Shown here: positions 17,824 through 26,105 of the stretch, piece by piece
Layout: every line of letters begins with the position of its first letter
Position numbering within the stretch: position 1 is the stretch's first letter
Origin: Pedobacter sp. Leaf250
Lineage (GTDB): Bacteria > Bacteroidota > Bacteroidia > Sphingobacteriales > Sphingobacteriaceae
DNA length: 64,000 bases
Assembly: GCF_920984735.1 (NCBI RefSeq)
Contig: NZ_CAKLBU010000003.1
Coordinates: forward strand, 186,001-250,000
Reading direction: 5' to 3'
Program-made: the position numbers and the translations under genes
Notes under the pieces: generated by a model
What the model was told of the DNA's origin: nothing
The model's database searches: none
Seen by the model: the letters and a program-made list of their open reading frames with translations, nothing else

Positions 17824-20367
17824 TTAATCCAGTTTTACGGCTCGCAACCTTAATGAGTTTAGGATAACGGATACTGAACTAAAACTCATAGCCAGTGCCG
17901 CAATCATAGGAGATAGCAAGATTCCAAAAAATGGATACAAAACACCTGCTGCAATGGGGATTCCCAGCGCATTATAGCCCAAGGCAAAAAACAGGTTTCC
18001 CCTAATATTTGCCATTACCTTATGGCTCAATAGTCTTGCTTTAGCAATCCCGTTAAGGTCGCCCTTTACCAAAGTTATGTCAGCACTTTCAATGGCTACG
18101 TCCGTGCCTGTACCCATCGCTATTCCTATATCTGCCTGGGACAATGCAGGGGCATCATTTATACCATCACCAGCCATAGCTACTTTTTTCCCTTCTTGCT
18201 GTAAACGTTTAATTTCGTTCAGTTTATCTTCCGGCAACATCTGGGCTTTATATCCATCCAGCCTTAAGGTCGCACTTACTGCCTTTGCAGTGTCTTCATT
18301 GTCTCCTGTAAACATGAATACCTGTAAGCCTTCCTTTTGTAATTTCATGATGGCCTCTACACTCGATTCCTTGATTTTATCAGAAATGACTACAAACCCA
18401 ATAGCATGTTCACCTAGGGCTAGATAAGAAACCGTTTTACCTTGTTTCTGCTCTGCCTTAACTTGTTCCATTAGTCCGGGTGTAATTGCTGCATGAACCT
18501 GTTCCATTAATTTCTCATTGCCCAGAGCCAGGTTTTCCTTTTCAAAAATTCCAACAACCCCTTTCCCGCTAACAGCTTCAAAATGTTCAATAGGTAATCG
18601 ATTTATGTTCTTTTCTTCTCCATAGCGTAAAGTAGCCTGAGCAAGCGGATGTTCGCTACTGCTGTTTAAGGAAATAATCTTTTGGAGAATATCTATTTCA
18701 GTAAACTTAGGATCTGCACTGACCACCCTTTCAACTGAAGGCTTACCTTCGGTAACGGTACCAGTCTTATCGATCACGACAATATCAATGGCATTCAATT
18801 TTTCCAGGGACTCTGCATTTTTGATCAGTACGCCTGACTTTGCACCCTTTCCAACGCCCACCATGACCGACATTGGCGTAGCAAGGCCTAATGCACACGG
18901 ACAGGCGATGATGAGCACCGCGATTGCATTTACAAATGCATACACATAAGAAGGCTCCGGACCATATATTGCCCAAACGATAAAAGTCGCCACTGCAATA
19001 AATACAACAACAGGGACAAAGTATCCAGATATCTTATCGGCCAGCTTTTGAATGGGCGCTTTTGAACGACTAGCTGAATTTACCATATCAATGATCTGGG
19101 AAAGCAGGGTTTCTGATCCCACTTTTTCAGCCACCATTATAAAGGTTTTATTTCCGTTGATCGTCCCGGAACTTACCTGATCACCTGGCTTTTTCTCTAC
19201 AGGGACAGGTTCCCCGGAAATCATGGATTCATCAATGGTGACTTCTCCCATTTTGATACTTCCGTCAACAGGCACCTTTTCGCCTGGCTTTACCCGAAGC
19301 AAGTCTCCTTTTTGAATGTCATCAATAGCTACCGTTTCTTCCTTTTCACCTACGATCCTGGTTGCCTGATTTGGTGCGAGTTTCAAAAGTTCCCTTATAG
19401 CACTGTTTGTCTTTCCATGTGCCCGTGCCTCTAAAAGCTGACCTAGTAGCACCAGTGTTAAAATGACCGCTGCCGCTTCAAAATATACATACACGGTGCC
19501 TGAATGGGTCTTAAACTGATCTGGAAAAATGCCTGGGGATAATAAGGCTAGTAAACTAAAAAGCCAAGCTACCCCTGCCCCGATTCCTATTAAGGTAAAC
19601 ATACTCAGGTTCCAGGTCACCGCTGACCTCCATGCCCTTTCAAAAAACATCCAGGTTGCATAAAACACGACCGGGATTGATAAAGCAAATTGCACCCAGT
19701 TCCAGTACTTAAGTTCCATTAATTTAAACAAGGGATTTCCAGGCATCATTTCTGACATGGAAATTAAAAAGATTGGAACAGTAAAAAGTGCTGCTATCTT
19801 AAATTTACGCAGTAACCGATCATAAGTTTTGTCATCTTCCTTATTAGAGTCATTATCTGCAATTTGCACAAGATCCATTCCGCAGATCGGACAAGCGCCA
19901 GGCTGGTCACGAATGATCTCCGGGTGCATAGGACAGGTGTATTGCGTAGTTTGTTTTAAGACAGGCTGCCTCACCAAATCCATTCCGCAGACGGGGCAAT
20001 CACCAGCTTTATCATAAGTTTTCTCTCCCTGGCAATGCATCGGGCAGTAATACTTTCCTGACCATGGTTTCGCCGTTTTCCCCTTTTGATCAGCCCCTGC
20101 AAGATCGACTTTTATAAAAGAGGCTGCGCTGTGATCATGCGCCTTCGCTATTTGATGATCCCCTAGCAGTAAGATTTTATAATCTCCGGCATTAGATAAG
20201 GCTTGCTGCAAGATTTCTACAGGCACATGCCTTTCCATTGTGACGGTTGCCTCAGGCGGCATCAAGGTAACTGCTGCAGAAACACCTTCGATTCCATTTA
20301 GCGCTTGTGCTACTTTTTTGCTGCAGCCCTGGCAGCTCATTCCACTTATTTGATAGGTGTGCTTCAT
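17824..20367 (-). CDS. Copper/heavy-metal exporting P1B-type ATPase
   Basis: 847 residues. The N-terminal HMA domain carries GMSCQGCSKKV (CxxC, residues 9-19). Two short metal-binding motifs follow: YYCPMHCQGE...CPVCGMDLV (about 106-133) and YTCPMHPEI...CPICGMDLV (about 143-168). Eight membrane helices surround the CPC ion site in IIACPCALGLATP (about 488-500). The phosphorylated Asp533 sits in VIDKTGTVTEG, with TGDN and GDGINDAP in the ATP-binding part. The CPC motif and the neighbouring multicopper oxidase point to Cu(I) export to the periplasm; Ag(I) is also possible. It starts 11 bases after the oxidase stop and is the last gene of a six-gene minus-strand operon. Confidence 0.94.
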   Translation of the reverse strand: MKHTYQISGMSCQGCSKKVAQALNGIEGVSAAVTLMPPEATVTMERHVPVEILQQALSNAGDYKILLLGDHQIAKAHDHSAASFIKVDLAGADQKGKTAKPWSGKYYCPMHCQGEKTYDKAGDCPVCGMDLVRQPVLKQTTQYTCPMHPEIIRDQPGACPICGMDLVQIADNDSNKEDDKTYDRLLRKFKIAALFTVPIFLISMSEMMPGNPLFKLMELKYWNWVQFALSIPVVFYATWMFFERAWRSAVTWNLSMFTLIGIGAGVAWLFSLLALLSPGIFPDQFKTHSGTVYVYFEAAAVILTLVLLGQLLEARAHGKTNSAIRELLKLAPNQATRIVGEKEETVAIDDIQKGDLLRVKPGEKVPVDGSIKMGEVTIDESMISGEPVPVEKKPGDQVSSGTINGNKTFIMVAEKVGSETLLSQIIDMVNSASRSKAPIQKLADKISGYFVPVVVFIAVATFIVWAIYGPEPSYVYAFVNAIAVLIIACPCALGLATPMSVMVGVGKGAKSGVLIKNAESLEKLNAIDIVVIDKTGTVTEGKPSVERVVSADPKFTEIDILQKIISLNSSSEHPLAQATLRYGEEKNINRLPIEHFEAVSGKGVVGIFEKENLALGNEKLMEQVHAAITPGLMEQVKAEQKQGKTVSYLALGEHAIGFVVISDKIKESSVEAIMKLQKEGLQVFMFTGDNEDTAKAVSATLRLDGYKAQMLPEDKLNEIKRLQQEGKKVAMAGDGINDAPALSQADIGIAMGTGTDVAIESADITLVKGDLNGIAKARLLSHKVMANIRGNLFFALGYNALGIPIAAGVLYPFFGILLSPMIAALAMSFSSVSVILNSLRLRAVKLD

Positions 20368-20378
20368 AATGCTTATGA

Positions 20379-23135
20379 TTAATAAGTGATAGTAAGTCCA
20401 GCTCCATAACCCATATCGCTGTCATAGTGGGTAGAGAAGGAGAAATATTTAGTAACAATGTACCTAAAACCAGCCATATATTCTTTATCGGTATTGGCCA
20501 TAAAGTTGAAGCGTAACCTACTGGTTAGTGGAATATCTTCACGCATCAGCTGGAAGCGTAATTTCCCTTTACTGTCCAGTCGGGCCTCAGCGGTGACTAG
20601 CATCGGAAGAATGTACTGCGCACCAATCACGGCTGCCTTTCTGTTCTTTTGATTGCTGAGTTGCCCAAATAGATTATTTTCCCTTTCATTGTTCATGCGG
20701 TTATAATGATAGTCAAAACCGACGAACGGCATCAGCCACTGCATCCTGCCAATATAGCGCCCGAAGTAAGTTTCGCTTTCAATCCCATGTTCTGATTTTA
20801 AACCAACTCTCCACTCTGTAGATAAGCGGTAACGGGTATTGGAAAACATCAGCTCTCCGTCACTACCATTGCTTTCCAGCCCAATACTGGCCATTGGGTG
20901 ATACTTCCTGTCATCAGCAGAAAGTTTTTTCCAGGCAAGCTTAGTATCAGGCAGTTCAGGATTAGGCGGTGAATTTTCATAACTAAATACCCTTCCCATA
21001 CCACTCATCATATGATAAAGGATATGACAGTGGAAAAACCAGTCGCCTCCATTTTCGCTGGCCGCAAACTCTATCGTATCTCTTTCCATTGGCATAATGT
21101 CCAGAACATTTTTCATGGGAGCATTTTCGCCCTGCCCATTAACGACCCTGAAATCGTGACCATGCAGGTGCATTGGATGACGCATCATGCTGTTATTGAA
21201 CATAATGATCCGTACGTTTTCGCCTTTTTTCATCAGGATCTTATCACTTTCTGAAACCGTTTTATTATCTAAAGTCCACACATATCGGTTCATGTTTCCA
21301 GTTAGATCAAACTTTAATTCTTTCCATGACCCTTTGGGTAGCGTCGTCTTCTTAGGACCACGAAGCATATTGTAATTCAGGGTTACCATATCAGGGTTCC
21401 CATCAGCCATATTCATTCCCGCCATGCTTTTATCATTCGGCATCTGCATGCCGGCATGATCTGCCTTTTTATTATCTGCTTTTGGATTTTCCCCGCCGGT
21501 TATCTCAGGATACATAACCGTATTCATGTCCATGATTTGGTTCTGCATTTTCATGCCCTCCATTTCAATCATATTGCCCTGCATGTCCATCATGTCGTTC
21601 ATCATTTTCATGCCGGCAAAGTATTTTGGTCTCTTTAATTTTATCGCAGTCACTTTTTCCCCACTTCCTAGCCAAAGGGATGCTGAACTAGTACGATCCT
21701 CCGGAGTGACTAAAAACTCGTATTTCTTGTTTTCCGGAATCGTTACCACAACATCATAAGTTTCAGAAGTTGCAATTATCAACCTGTCTACTTCGACCGG
21801 CTCCACATCATTTCCGTCAGTAGCCACAACAGTGATCTTTCCACCAGCATAGCTTAGCCAGAAGTAATCAGAAGCTCCACCATTTGCAATGCGCAGCCTG
21901 ACCTTGTCCCCGGCCTTGAATTGGGGCTGTTCGTTTTGGTTTTTACCGTTAATTAAAAATGCATCGTAGTAAACATCACTTACATCCATGGCCGTCATGC
22001 GTTTCCATTCATTGTTTACCTTGGTCTTAAAATTTCCACTTTTTATGGCCTCTAAATAGTTTTGTGTAGTTCCTTTTTGTATGGCAAACCAGTCTGTAGC
22101 ATTCTTAAGGCTGCGATGAACTTCTTCAGGTTTCATATCTGTCCACTCACTTAATACAAGGGGGATGGTGGGAATGTCCCATTCCTTTCTTTTATTCATA
22201 ATAAAAGCTCCATACATACCTATCTGTTCCTGAAGCATGCTATGGCTATGGTACCAATGGGTACCATGCTGAATAATCGGAAATTTATAAACATAAGTGG
22301 TGTGGGGCATGATTGGCATCTGCGTTAAAAAAGGCACCCCATCCATTTTGTTGGGCAGGAAAAGTCCATGCCAGTGAAGAGCGGTTTCTTCATCCAGGTT
22401 ATTGTGCACATAGATCAAGGCAGTATCGCCTTCGGTAAAAGTTAGCGTCGGCATGGGGATTTGCCCATTCACAGCAATCGCCCTCTTAGATTTCTTTCCA
22501 TAAGTTACCGTGGTATCGGCTATGTACAGATCATAGCGAACAGTGCGGGGTGGCGTACTACTTGTAATGATTTTTATAGGCCCTAACTGTGCTTTTGAAT
22601 TTTTAATATTCTCCATTGTGACATTGTCATCTCCCATTTGCATTCCTTTCATACCCTCCATACTATCCGACTTTTTAGCATCTTCTTTCATGGGCATATC
22701 CATTCCCTCATGCTTAGTGGGAGCTGTCTTTTGGGTTTCCTTTACCAGTTTCATTCCACATTTAGGGCAATTACCGGGCTTGGAAGCATGGATCTCAGGA
22801 TGCATGGGACAGGTATAGGTTTCACCTGAAGAAGGTGCTTCGACAGCCGGCTTTTGCGGCGACATTTTCATACCGCCCATACCTTCTTTTTTTGCAGGCT
22901 GAGTTTTTCTACCTGGCACGGCCTTTTTGGCCGTAACGCTTTTTTTCTTCTGAATAACCAGCTTCATGCCGCACTTTGAGCAATTGCCTGGCGTCTTGCT
23001 CTGGATTTCAGGGTGCATAGGGCAGGTATAGACTACCGGCTGTTGCTTCTGCTGCAATGATATGGCGTATCCATCGTGCGCAGATGCGAACCCGTACAAA
23101 CCCATCATTAAAATACATACTATCAATTTTTTCAT
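20379..23135 (-). CDS. Multicopper oxidase (PcoA/CopA type) with metal-binding N-terminus and fused CopB-like tail
   Basis: 918 residues, far longer than the ~600 of ordinary CopA. After a signal peptide come two CPMHPEI...CGMKLV motifs (about 35-60 and 107-132) and a Met-rich linker. Three cupredoxin domains follow, with copper ligands in HWHG (about 256), THWYHSHSMLQEQ, HPMHLHGHDFRV and FFHCHILYHMMSGM (about 700-714). A Met/His-rich insert lies near 530-610. From about residue 750 to the end the sequence resembles the CopB outer-membrane beta-barrel protein (RYRLSTEWRVGLKSEHGIES... MAGFRYIVTKYFSF). It should oxidise Cu(I) to the less toxic Cu(II), probably anchored in the outer membrane by the tail. 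Confidence 0.9.
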   Translation of the reverse strand: MKKLIVCILMMGLYGFASAHDGYAISLQQKQQPVVYTCPMHPEIQSKTPGNCSKCGMKLVIQKKKSVTAKKAVPGRKTQPAKKEGMGGMKMSPQKPAVEAPSSGETYTCPMHPEIHASKPGNCPKCGMKLVKETQKTAPTKHEGMDMPMKEDAKKSDSMEGMKGMQMGDDNVTMENIKNSKAQLGPIKIITSSTPPRTVRYDLYIADTTVTYGKKSKRAIAVNGQIPMPTLTFTEGDTALIYVHNNLDEETALHWHGLFLPNKMDGVPFLTQMPIMPHTTYVYKFPIIQHGTHWYHSHSMLQEQIGMYGAFIMNKRKEWDIPTIPLVLSEWTDMKPEEVHRSLKNATDWFAIQKGTTQNYLEAIKSGNFKTKVNNEWKRMTAMDVSDVYYDAFLINGKNQNEQPQFKAGDKVRLRIANGGASDYFWLSYAGGKITVVATDGNDVEPVEVDRLIIATSETYDVVVTIPENKKYEFLVTPEDRTSSASLWLGSGEKVTAIKLKRPKYFAGMKMMNDMMDMQGNMIEMEGMKMQNQIMDMNTVMYPEITGGENPKADNKKADHAGMQMPNDKSMAGMNMADGNPDMVTLNYNMLRGPKKTTLPKGSWKELKFDLTGNMNRYVWTLDNKTVSESDKILMKKGENVRIIMFNNSMMRHPMHLHGHDFRVVNGQGENAPMKNVLDIMPMERDTIEFAASENGGDWFFHCHILYHMMSGMGRVFSYENSPPNPELPDTKLAWKKLSADDRKYHPMASIGLESNGSDGELMFSNTRYRLSTEWRVGLKSEHGIESETYFGRYIGRMQWLMPFVGFDYHYNRMNNERENNLFGQLSNQKNRKAAVIGAQYILPMLVTAEARLDSKGKLRFQLMREDIPLTSRLRFNFMANTDKEYMAGFRYIVTKYFSFSTHYDSDMGYGAGLTITY

Positions 23136-23140
23136 CTCTA

Positions 23141-23602
23141 TTAATTTTTTGAAAGATTGTCTTTCGTTTCTTCTATCCAGTTCAGGATTAAGTCTTGCTC
23201 AGCTTTGGAAAGTCTGGCATTTTTGTGGATCAGTGTATAGGAGCTTATGGGCATTGTTCCGTCTTTAATGGTATTATATATTGCTTTTAGCTTACTTTGC
23301 TGCCTGCCAAAGGAGTAACTGCCAAACTCATTGAAATTAATTTCCTCTTTCCCCTTCTTGATATGCGAGGCAAGCCACCAACCAATGGGCTGTATCTGAG
23401 CATACCAGGGATAATTGGTGTTGTTGCTATGGCAGTCGTAACAGGACGTTTTTAATATCCCCTGTATTTTACCTTCCATTGGGTATATCCGGATGATATC
23501 GGCAGGGTAATCCTTCACGCTAATATTACTGGCAGGCCGAATGAACTGAATAAAAACCAGTACCCCTGCTAATAACAAAAGACCATGTCGCACCCGGACC
23601 AT
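23141..23602 (-). CDS. Haem-binding-domain protein
   Basis: 153 residues with an N-terminal hydrophobic anchor (about 6-22) and a c-type haem site CYDCHSNNT (CxxCH, about 53-57), followed by YPWYAQIQPIGWW and the C-terminal LSKAEQDLILNWIEE. This matches the small haem-binding domain family common beside Bacteroidota metal-resistance genes. It would face the periplasm and could pass electrons to or from the adjacent multicopper oxidase. It lies five bases before the oxidase gene and two after the DUF3347 stop, firmly inside the operon. Confidence 0.85.
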   Translation of the reverse strand: MVRVRHGLLLLAGVLVFIQFIRPASNISVKDYPADIIRIYPMEGKIQGILKTSCYDCHSNNTNYPWYAQIQPIGWWLASHIKKGKEEINFNEFGSYSFGRQQSKLKAIYNTIKDGTMPISSYTLIHKNARLSKAEQDLILNWIEETKDNLSKN

Positions 23603-23604
23603 AA

Positions 23605-24180
23605 TTAGTTTAGTTCTTCCTTAATGCTGCCACAGCTTGGCATTCCCTTTCCCAGGTATGGGTTTTGTATCTCTTTGGTCTCGCTAAGCCAGTTACCACC
23701 CTTTTCATTATTGTACATCGGACAATTATCATAATAAAGCTTCTGATTCGGGCTGCCACCCGCCTTAACCAGGTCGTAAATTTCCTGGCTTAAGGTTTCA
23801 AAGTGTTCCCGCTGATGTTTGATGTTCCCTGCATTGGCTCCGATATGTTCAGCATGTTCTTTTGCATCATCAGCGATATCCGTAAAGACTTTAGATTGTT
23901 TTGTCCTTAGCGAAGCTTTGTTTACTGCTGATATGGCCTCAACAAGGCTTCTTCCAGCCTGCGCAGCAGTCTTATCGTCGTCTTTGGTTAATGCATTTTT
24001 CAAGTTTAGATATTCTGTTACAATCCTTTTTATAGGGCTGAGTGCTTCGACTGTTTTTGTGGTAGATCCAGTTTTTCCGGTATCAATTGCTTTACCAGTA
24101 TCCCCAGTATCTTTAACCCCACTATTACAAGCGGAAAATAATAGCATGGCCAGTGCCATACCTAATATTGCAGTTTTCAT
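23605..24180 (-). CDS. DUF3347 lipoprotein, second copy
   Basis: 191 residues from the Met at 24180. An upstream ATG at 24225 is in frame but adds 15 residues ahead of a good lipoprotein signal (MKTAILGMALAMLLFSACNSG), so the inner start is preferred. The DUF3347 domain covers about 50-185, with helices (SPIKRIVTEYLNLKNALTKDD; HFETLSQEIYDLVKAG) and the terminal LYYDNCPMYNNEKGGNWLSE then PYLGKGMPSCG motif. The conserved Cys-Pro-Met and Met/Cys pairs suggest copper binding. The domain is often found beside or fused to CusB-type adaptors. It is paralogous to the gene just upstream. Confidence 0.85.
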   Translation of the reverse strand: MKTAILGMALAMLLFSACNSGVKDTGDTGKAIDTGKTGSTTKTVEALSPIKRIVTEYLNLKNALTKDDDKTAAQAGRSLVEAISAVNKASLRTKQSKVFTDIADDAKEHAEHIGANAGNIKHQREHFETLSQEIYDLVKAGGSPNQKLYYDNCPMYNNEKGGNWLSETKEIQNPYLGKGMPSCGSIKEELN

Positions 24181-24236
24181 TTTTTTTTGAATAGTAAGAA
24201 AGCCCCAGGCTATTGCTTGGGGCACTTAGATAATAA

Positions 24237-24722
24237 TTATTTTTTAGTTTCAACCACATTTCCACAAGTCAGCATGGCGCTGCCGTAATATGGATTCTTA
24301 ACTGCTTTTTCGCTGCTTAGCCAATTACTTTTTTTCATTGGGCAATACATTTGGTAAACAGGTTCAGCCGATAATTTTGATGCTTTGGCCAGGGCGATCA
24401 TGCCGGTTGAAAGACCTGCAAAATGCTCACGCTCAATTTTTAGATCTTTGCTTTTAGCAAGTTTACCAGCATGTTCCAATAAGGCTTTCTTATTAGTTTC
24501 ACCAATTACTTTCGCATCAGTATTTTTTACCGCATTAACGAATTCCTGGGATTTTGAAGCTGCAAGTTTGGCATCACCACTTACTAATGCGTCTTTAATA
24601 TTGTAATATAAAGGAAGGAGCGCAACAGCTTGCGTTTGATGACCAGCATAGTCAGTTTGTGCAAATCCATATTGCACAAAGGAAGTTGCGATAATAGCAA
24701 CCATTAGAAATATCTTTTTCAT
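24237..24722 (-). CDS. DUF3347 periplasmic protein, first copy
   Basis: 161 residues with a cleavable signal peptide (ending QYGFAQ). The DUF3347 domain fills the rest: LLPLYYNIKDALVSGDAKLAA, EHFAGLSTGMIALAKA, then VYQMYCPMKKSNWLSSE and PYYGSAMLTCG, matching the CPM...NWLS...NPY.G..M..CG pattern of the next gene. A soluble periplasmic copper-binding or chaperone role is inferred from the motif and the operon. The pair may act in different places: this copy is soluble, the other is lipid-anchored. Confidence 0.86.
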   Translation of the reverse strand: MKKIFLMVAIIATSFVQYGFAQTDYAGHQTQAVALLPLYYNIKDALVSGDAKLAASKSQEFVNAVKNTDAKVIGETNKKALLEHAGKLAKSKDLKIEREHFAGLSTGMIALAKASKLSAEPVYQMYCPMKKSNWLSSEKAVKNPYYGSAMLTCGNVVETKK

Positions 24723-24795
24723 TTTGTTGATTTTAATAGAATAATTACTTAGCTGGAATGGTTAATACCATTCAGAAAATGATCAAACTTTAAAA

Positions 24796-25269
24796 TCAAA
24801 TTTGGAAACTTTGTATGGCAATACGTACGTCGGGAATTGGCGGACGGTAATGCCGGACAAAATAGGTATTAGGAACGTTTACTGGAAAAGTAACCGCATC
24901 GCCAATTCGATAAACTGTCGAAGGCAAAATAAAAAATGAAGAGGATAACAGACTATAATTAAACCCAGGCTGTGTCAGCTTATCGGCTTTTGTTATTTTG
25001 TCTACTTGTTCTTTGCAGCAGTTATCTTTTTGACTTTTTGAGGTATGATGATCAACAATGCTTTGATCATGACTATGCTTTGTATGATCATGATGTTTGC
25101 CGTTCTTGTGAGTATGCTTTACGGAACTAACAACTTTTTGGTCTTCATGGTGCTTTGCGTTAAAGCCCATATCCATACCAACCGCACAGGCAAAGCCAAC
25201 TAAGGTATTCAACAAGAATACAAAAGTTAAAAAGGCTGCTTTAAGCTGTATGGAGAAACTAATTTTCAT
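24796..25269 (-). CDS. Small His-rich exported protein of the metal operon
   Basis: 157 residues. Hydrophobic N-terminus (8-30), then a His-rich stretch at about 38-80 (KHHEDQ, KHTHKNGKHHDHTKHSHD, DHH) and NCC near residue 84. The C-terminal HYRPPIPDVR motif is typical of short proteins that open Bacteroidota copper-efflux operons. No enzyme signature. Metal capture or sensing in the periplasm is inferred from composition and position as first gene of the operon. A TATCTTTG element lies 42 bases before the start. Confidence 0.7.
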   Translation of the reverse strand: MKISFSIQLKAAFLTFVFLLNTLVGFACAVGMDMGFNAKHHEDQKVVSSVKHTHKNGKHHDHTKHSHDQSIVDHHTSKSQKDNCCKEQVDKITKADKLTQPGFNYSLLSSSFFILPSTVYRIGDAVTFPVNVPNTYFVRHYRPPIPDVRIAIQSFQI

Positions 25270-25310
25270 CTATATGAATGTAGAAGTATTTATTAATACC
25301 GTACTAATTA

Positions 25311-25326
25311 CAAAGATAGCTATCCT
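25311..25326 (-). promoter_or_regulatory. Promoter -7 element and overlapping near-palindrome of the copper operon
   Basis: On the minus strand TATCTTTG (25318-25311) matches TAnnTTTG. It overlaps the palindrome GATAGCTATC (25314-25323), extended as AAGGATAG/CTATCTTT with one mismatch. A repressor or activator bound there would cover the promoter, so metal-responsive control is plausible. No matching -33 TTTG is obvious. Confidence 0.45.
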
Positions 25327-25702
25327 TATGTTTCTTAAGTTACATAATTCCACATGATTTTATATAATTTTCAGATGGTAAAAAGATAGATCAACGCTAC
25401 AAAGAATGGATTTTATAATATACCTAAATATTTGCAAGCAATTTAACTTTTCGTAGTTCATCAAAAAACGGTCCTTTTCTGGGAAAATTTTTGATTAATG
25501 GCATTCGAATGAAAATATTATACTATTTATAACTCGCTAATTTACAATGGTTTAATAATCCTTATCAATGTAATGTTTGAGTCTTTGACAAAAAGTCTAA
25601 CAGTTTATTTTTTAACACTAAAAAATGTTGATGAATAAAACTGCTTTCTCCTTGCAAAAAAGGATGTTTTTTATTAATTTTAAGTTAGTAATCAAAGGTA
25701 AA

Positions 25703-25723
25703 AAGTCTGACAAAAGTCTGCCA
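25703..25723 (+). promoter_or_regulatory. Direct repeats AAGTCTGACA / AAGTCTGCCA spaced 11 bp
   Basis: Two near-identical 10-mers with starts 11 bases apart, so they lie on one face of the helix, as AraC-type DNA-binding domains often require. Further copies are at 25593 and 25896. The 10-mer TCTGCCAAAT (25717-25726) recurs at 30227-30236, upstream of the SusC gene of the polysaccharide locus. Binding by the adjacent hybrid regulator is a hypothesis. Confidence 0.35.
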
Positions 25724-25745
25724 AATACCCCCTAAAAATAGCGAA

Positions 25746-25865
25746 ATGAGAAAAGTAAAACCCCTCTCAGAGTATCAAAAAGGCATCTATGGAGAAATAT
25801 TAGGCGAATTTTTCAATCCGATATTCTCCACGGTATCTTTTAAGTCATTATTTTCAATGACTTAA
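25746..25865 (+). CDS. Possible 39-residue small protein
   Basis: ATG at 25746 and TAA at 25863-25865, the stop lying inside the terminator stem. The peptide begins MRKVKPLSEYQKGIYGEI and ends SLFSMT. No family recognised and no signal peptide; it is mildly basic at the start and hydrophobic in the middle. Support is contextual only: direct repeats just upstream and an intrinsic terminator just downstream. It could equally be a non-coding RNA or a gene remnant. Confidence 0.3.
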   Translation: MRKVKPLSEYQKGIYGEILGEFFNPIFSTVSFKSLFSMT

Positions 25866-25878
25866 AAGATTTTTTTTT
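25836..25878 (+). terminator. Strong intrinsic terminator on the plus strand
   Basis: Perfect 14-bp stem TCTTTTAAGTCATT (25836-25849) with AATGACTTAAAAGA (25856-25869), six-base loop, followed directly by nine T (25870-25878). The reverse strand lacks a T run, so it acts on a rightward transcript only. No annotated plus-strand gene precedes it within 8 kb. Confidence 0.75.
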
Positions 25879-26105
25879 GGATTTAACTCAGACTCAAGTC
25901 TGCCACAAACGTCCCGGGAACCAAAATTTAACTCATTCCGTTTGGGATTGATTATTTTTTAGCAATCACTGTTGTTAGCATTTTGTTTTTAAGGATTGAG
26001 CATATATTACTCTACAGGAAAACAATGACTCCGCAAATTTAATTGTAATTTGATCATAAGTTCTACTGTGATTTCTTAATATTTCCTTCTTTAGCTGGAG
26101 ATAAA

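Larger units (their letters stand above)
25270..26105. other. Gene-poor gap between the copper operon and the hybrid regulator
   Basis: 836 AT-rich bases. Besides the copper promoter it holds four copies of AAGTCTRMCA (25593-25602, 25703-25712, 25714-25723, 25896-25905), a 39-codon ORF and an intrinsic terminator on the plus strand. Nothing else was recognised. The two flanking operons both read leftwards, so the plus-strand terminator has no annotated gene in front of it. Confidence 0.6.

Noticed and set aside
18077..18427. Plus-strand ORF opposite the P-type ATPase
   Set aside because: Antisense shadow of a strongly conserved gene with no recognisable domain.
24181..24225. Upstream start of the second DUF3347 gene
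   Set aside because: The extra 15 residues precede a complete lipoprotein signal; the ATG at 24180 is preferred.
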